From assembly GCA_036375275.1 (NCBI GenBank), contig DASUSF010000265.1:1-8886 (forward strand): a stretch of 8,886 nucleotides of DNA, given 5' to 3'. This document shows positions 6,444 through 8,886 of this stretch, in pieces. The DNA is from DASUSF01 sp036375275. Its GTDB lineage: Bacteria; Pseudomonadota; Alphaproteobacteria; Geminicoccales; Geminicoccaceae. Within the stretch, counting starts at the first letter, position 1. Every line of letters starts with the position of its first letter. The notes under the pieces are model-generated. The model was not told the DNA's origin, made no database searches, and saw only the letters and a program-made list of their open reading frames with translations. A program made the translations under genes and the position numbers.

Positions 6444-6593
6444 AGCAGTCTCCGATGAGATGGGACCACCTTCAAGCCGAGGCAGACCCTTCGCTCATCG
6501 GAAGAAAACTGCTCTATCTCAACGATGCAGAGCATCTTTATCCGCGTAGAACCGTTCATGAGAGCGGTTCTATCTAAGCGGATGATGCTCTAG
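6440..6593. repeat. Mosaic palindromic repeat element (two hairpins bounded by CTAGAGCA/TGCTCTAG)
   Basis: The outer ends are inverted copies: CTAGAGCA (6440-6447) and TGCTCTAG (6586-6593). Inside are two imperfect palindromes. The first pairs TAGAGCAGT (6441-6449) with ACTGCTCTA (6508-6516) and CCGATGAG (6452-6459) with CTCATCGG (6494-6501). The second pairs AGAGCATC (6529-6536) with GATGCTCT (6584-6591), ATCCGC (6540-6545) with GCGGAT (6578-6583) and TAGAACCG (6547-6554) with CGGTTCTA (6565-6572), around a 10-base loop. It is AT-richer than its surroundings and encodes no protein. The layout resembles RIME-type intergenic mosaic elements or a MITE; no match to a named family is claimed. The strong stems could also end transcription or protect the MazG-like mRNA's 3' end. 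Confidence 0.75.
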
Positions 6594-6652
6594 CGGCTCG
6601 CCTCGCCCACAGAGGCCGCAGCACGACGCGAGCAGGGAAGCTCCGGCGCCGA

Positions 6653-7087
6653 TCAGTCTTCCTTGACCATCAAGGGCTCGCCTTCGTCCTGGACCTGGAT
6701 CAACAAGAGCTCGATCGGCTCATCGGCGCTTTCGTTGAAGGCCTGCATCGGCTGGCCGAGCGGCTCCTGATAGAGCTCGCCGGCTTCGAACGTCTGCACC
6801 GGCTTGCCTTCCTCCTCGATCTTGAACGTGCCGCTGATCACGTAGACGTAGGTAGGGCCGGTGTGGGAATGCCGGCCACCCTCGAAGCCCGCCGGAAGAG
6901 TGAGGTGGTTGATCGAAATGATCTTGCCCTCCACCGTCGGCAGGGCCTCTTCGACCAGCGTCGTGCGTTCAGCTTGCGAGACATATTCCTCTTTCGTTTC
7001 CTGAGCATCGACGCTCGACGCTGTTCCGAGCAGCATGAGGGGTGCGACTGCTGCAGTTGTGGCTATCGTGGTGAGGATACTCTTCAT
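6653..7087 (-). CDS. Secreted single-domain cupin protein with incomplete metal site
   Basis: A 144-residue protein with a Sec signal peptide: MKSILTT, a hydrophobic core to about residue 21, and a probable cleavage after SSVDA (28/29), which places it in the periplasm. The mature part is one cupin_2 beta-barrel. Motif 1 reads GGRHSHTGPTYVYVISG (70-86): H73 and H75 are present, but the usual glutamate four residues later is T79. Motif 2 reads GELYQEPLGQPMQAFN (103-118): the expected third histidine is M114. Two of four standard ligands are thus missing, so it may bind metal differently or act as a binding protein. The start is fixed by GGAGG five bases upstream of ATG 7087, inside a small palindrome, with a sigma70-like promoter further up. 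Lower GC than its neighbours suggests later acquisition. No specific enzymatic function can be assigned. Confidence 0.82.
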   Translation of the reverse strand: MKSILTTIATTAAVAPLMLLGTASSVDAQETKEEYVSQAERTTLVEEALPTVEGKIISINHLTLPAGFEGGRHSHTGPTYVYVISGTFKIEEEGKPVQTFEAGELYQEPLGQPMQAFNESADEPIELLLIQVQDEGEPLMVKED

Positions 7088-7090
7088 AGC

Positions 7091-7104
7091 GACCTCCAGA
7101 GGTC
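7091..7104 (-). promoter_or_regulatory. Palindrome enclosing the ribosome binding site of the cupin gene
   Basis: On the minus strand GACCTC-TG-GAGGTC is a perfect 6+2+6 inverted repeat whose 3' arm contains the GGAGG that serves ATG 7087. In mRNA a 5-pair stem with a CTGG loop would partly hide the ribosome binding site; in DNA it could be an operator half-site pair. Confidence 0.5.
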
Positions 7105-7123
7105 ATCTTCAACATACTGTAGG

Positions 7124-7152
7124 ATAATACGCGCGATGCTCTTAGAAGCCAA
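7124..7152 (-). promoter_or_regulatory. Sigma70-like promoter of the cupin gene
   Basis: On the minus strand TTGGCT (7152-7147) and TATTAT (7129-7124) are separated by exactly 17 bases, matching the consensus at 4/6 and 5/6 positions. The -10 box lies about 36 bases before the ATG. It is the most convincing promoter in the window. Confidence 0.6.
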
Positions 7153-7209
7153 CCGGGCTGGCGTCCGAGAGCCGTCCGCCGAACCCCGTCGACATCCCAC
7201 GCCGGTGCG

Positions 7210-8361
7210 TCAGCTTTCCCGGAAGTGCTTGGAGAGCTGCAGGCCCTGACGCTGGTAGGACGAGCCGATCGCCTCGCCGTAGAGCTGGTCCGGGCGCTCG
7301 GTCAGCCGCTCGTAGATCAGGCGCCCGACCCGCTGGCCGTGCTCGAGCACGAACGGCACCTCGTGCGAGCGCACCTCCAGCACCGCCCGCGTCCCCTCGG
7401 CACCCGCCGCGGCGTGGCCGAAGCCGGGATCGAAGAAGCCGGCGTAGTGGACCCGGAACTCGCCGACCGAGGTGTCGTAGGCGAGCATCTCGGCCGCGTG
7501 ATCCGGCGGCACCCGGACCGACTCGCAGGACGCCAGGATGTAGAAGTCGTCGGGGTCGAGGATCAGCGCACCCGCGTCGACCGCCCGCACCGGCTCCCAG
7601 AATTCCAGGACCGGGTAGTGGCGGAGCTTCCTGAGGTCGATCAGGCCCGCGTGCTTGCGCGCCCGCCAGCCGATCACCGCGCCGCCGCCGGCGCCGAGCA
7701 GATCGACCGAGATCGGCACGCCGTTCCGGATCTCGTCCGGCTCGAGCTCCGTCCCGACCAGCTGGTCGCGCTCGTGCAGCCGGCGCATCGCCTCGTCGCT
7801 CGGTGGCGGGGTGCCGCGCTTGACCCGGATCTGGTTGAGCCGGTCGCCCGGGCGGATCAGGATCGAGAAGGTCCGGGGCGCGATCTCGGCGTAGAGCGGG
7901 CCCTGGTAGTTCGGGCGCACCCGGTCGAACTCGGCGCCGTGATCGGTGATCAGGCGGACGAAGACGTCGATCCGGCCGATCGAGCTCTTGGGATTGGCGA
8001 GGGCCGAGGTCCTACGCCGGAGATCCAGGCTCTCCATGAGCTCGACGATGTAGACGCAGCCCTTCTCGAGCACCGCCCCGCTCGCTCCGAGCTCGAAGGC
8101 GTGCATCGCGTAGCTCTCGATCCGCTCCCGGACCCGCGCCCGCTGCCCCGGGAGAAAGCTCGCCCGCACCCGCCACGCCCGGCGGCCGAGCCGAAGGTCG
8201 AGGCTGGCGGGCTGGAACTGCTCGTCCCGGATCGGCTCGACCGCCCGGATCTCCCGGCTCTGCTCGACCAGAGCGCGCAGGCGCTGGATCGGCAGGACGC
8301 CGGTCGGGTGGCCGGCCGCGCCGGCGGGGTCCGGCTCGAGAAGCTCGCTCTGTTCCGCCAT
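7210..8361 (-). CDS. dcd: 2'-deoxycytidine 5'-triphosphate deaminase, long two-domain form
   Basis: A 383-residue cytosolic enzyme that deaminates dCTP to dUTP, feeding dUTPase and thymidylate synthesis. It is about twice the length of E. coli Dcd and consists of two tandem dUTPase-fold domains, as in the long DCD family found in alphaproteobacteria. The first domain has FQPASLDLRLG (49-59) and NPKSSIGRIDVFVRLITDHG (123-142); the second has AGFFDPGFG (307-315) and VLEVRSHEVPFVLEHGQRVG (327-346), with E329 in the position of the catalytic glutamate of Dcd. ATG 8361 is chosen because homology begins within the following residues and CAGG sits just upstream, although this site is weak. The frame stays open to 8853 only through the intergenic region and the antisense of the GGDEF remnant. 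It reads toward the cupin gene, but the cupin promoter between them argues against one operon. Confidence 0.88.
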   Translation of the reverse strand: MAEQSELLEPDPAGAAGHPTGVLPIQRLRALVEQSREIRAVEPIRDEQFQPASLDLRLGRRAWRVRASFLPGQRARVRERIESYAMHAFELGASGAVLEKGCVYIVELMESLDLRRRTSALANPKSSIGRIDVFVRLITDHGAEFDRVRPNYQGPLYAEIAPRTFSILIRPGDRLNQIRVKRGTPPPSDEAMRRLHERDQLVGTELEPDEIRNGVPISVDLLGAGGGAVIGWRARKHAGLIDLRKLRHYPVLEFWEPVRAVDAGALILDPDDFYILASCESVRVPPDHAAEMLAYDTSVGEFRVHYAGFFDPGFGHAAAGAEGTRAVLEVRSHEVPFVLEHGQRVGRLIYERLTERPDQLYGEAIGSSYQRQGLQLSKHFRES

Positions 8362-8414
8362 ACCTGATCCGGGTTCGCAGGCCGAGGCCACAGCGTAGGG
8401 GAAGCGGCACAGAC

Positions 8415-8496
8415 GCGGAATTCGATTTCCGCCCACAGGTAGCCCACACTTCAACCCACAGGACTGTGGATGGTTTTCCGCTGTAGATTCAGTCCT
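8415..8496. promoter_or_regulatory. Cluster of short palindromes upstream of the dCTP deaminase
   Basis: Three inverted repeats lie within 82 bases of the 5' region of dcd: GCGGAA (8415-8420) with TTCCGC (8427-8432); CCACAG-GA-CTGTGG (8456-8469); and AGGACTG (8460-8466) with CAGTCCT (8490-8496). CCCACAGG also occurs twice as a direct repeat (near 8432 and 8455). The cluster is a plausible operator or RNA-structure region. No clear -35/-10 pair for dcd was found within it. Confidence 0.35.
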
Positions 8497-8565
8497 TTGG
8501 ATTCCCCGCGGCGGCTTCGCTAAATTTTTCTCGGAAGCACGTGGAATAGATCCGGAAGACCTGAA

Positions 8566-8847
8566 CAAGGCTACCTGCTGGGCCGCTTCGACGACCACGG
8601 CTTCCTGGTGCTGTTGACCAGCGACATGGACCCCGAGCAGCTGACCACCGTCGCCCTGCGGCTGCGGGACGAGATCGCCTTCCCGGTCGAGTACGAGAGC
8701 GCCCTGCTGTCGTTCACGGCCAGCATGGCGGTGGTCCCCCTCGGCCTGCGCCGTCCCAGCCTGGAGCGACTGGTCTCCCGGCTCGAGGCCGTGGCCCGCC
8801 GCGCCGCCGCCTCGGGCGGGAACCACGTCGAGACCATCGAGCTCTGA
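8566..8847 (+). pseudogene. C-terminal remnant of a degenerate GGDEF domain
   Basis: The frame is open from 8524, and from about 8566 it encodes a sequence that aligns by eye to the C-terminal half of a GGDEF (diguanylate cyclase) domain. LGRFDDHGFLVLL stands where ARxGGDEFxVLL is expected, LRLRDEIAFPVE matches the following helix, FTASMAVVPLG matches TASIGVA, and AARRAAASGGNHV-like wording matches the final helix and AGGNRV end. It stops at TGA 8845-8847. The signature is DDHGF rather than GGDEF, so no cyclase activity is expected. The N-terminal half of the domain and any start codon with a ribosome binding site are missing: upstream of about 8565 the frame runs into low-GC intergenic-like DNA and a TAA at 8521. 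The GTG at 8608 lies inside the central strand and is unlikely to be a true start. It is probably a truncated gene; a short intact protein is less likely. Confidence 0.6.
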
Positions 8848-8886
8848 TCCCACCAGCCGGCGGCGTCGGCGGGGCGGCCGCAGACC

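Noticed and set aside
6440..6593. A short CRISPR array in the hairpin region
   Set aside because: The repeats here are inverted, not direct, with no regular spacing and no cas genes in the window.
6117..8361. A nucleotide-depletion defence system made of the MazG-like protein and the dCTP deaminase
   Set aside because: The two genes are on opposite strands, separated by an unrelated cupin gene and a repeat, and the deaminase is the housekeeping long form; nothing links them as one system.
7225..8367. A 380-codon plus-strand open frame opposite dcd
   Set aside because: It is an antisense shadow with biased Arg/Asp/Pro composition; all conserved motifs lie on the minus strand.
8466..8474. A replication origin suggested by a DnaA-box-like sequence
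   Set aside because: There is only one imperfect match (7 of 9), with no further boxes and no origin-associated genes nearby.
8362..8853. A 164-residue N-terminal extension of the dCTP deaminase on the minus strand
   Set aside because: It reads through an intergenic region with palindromes and through the antisense of the GGDEF remnant, is low complexity, and dCTP deaminases of this type start near the ATG at 8361.

Overview
The window comes from a very GC-rich bacterium, most likely an alphaproteobacterium. The signs are GC-saturated third codon positions in nearly every gene, an IS5/IS427-group insertion sequence of a kind common there, the long two-domain form of dCTP deaminase, and mosaic palindromic intergenic repeats laid out like the RIME-type repeats of Rhizobiales. 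Order and genus cannot be fixed from this sequence.

Layout, left to right. (1) The C-terminal part of an Lhr-like, ligase-associated DEXH helicase enters from the left edge (1-1544, +). (2) A YfdC-type formate/nitrite-transporter-family channel follows (1649-2542, +). (3) A complete IS427-group element (2543-3359) has inserted exactly at the channel's stop codon. Its transposase is on the minus strand, is split by an A7 slippery run, and takes its own stop codon from the CTAG target. (4) Two minus-strand genes with a 4-base ATGA overlap encode an oxalate-CoA-ligase-like acyl-CoA synthetase (6021-4504) and a ketopantoate-reductase-family dehydrogenase (4507-3527). (5) Divergent from them is a small MazG-like NTP pyrophosphohydrolase (6117-6443, +) whose stop codon lies in the first bases of a two-hairpin palindromic repeat (6440-6593). 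(6) A secreted small cupin protein (7087-6653, -) has visibly lower GC and its own sigma70-like promoter. (7) A long two-domain dCTP deaminase (8361-7210, -) follows. (8) The right edge holds the C-terminal remnant of a degenerate GGDEF domain (about 8566-8847, +).

The most informative biology is the overlapping pair in (4). In Methylobacterium extorquens, oxalate is assimilated by activation to oxalyl-CoA and reduction to glyoxylate by an enzyme annotated as a ketopantoate reductase paralogue (PanE2). A translationally coupled oxalate-CoA-ligase homologue and PanE homologue fit that two-step route: oxalate to oxalyl-CoA to glyoxylate. The facing FNT channel could handle formate from the competing decarboxylation branch, but that is speculative. 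The rest is ordinary housekeeping (DNA repair, nucleotide pools) with marks of mobile and repeat DNA. Both the IS and the palindromic element sit in CTAG sites that carry gene stop codons. I did not find a clearly new multi-gene defence or mobile system.
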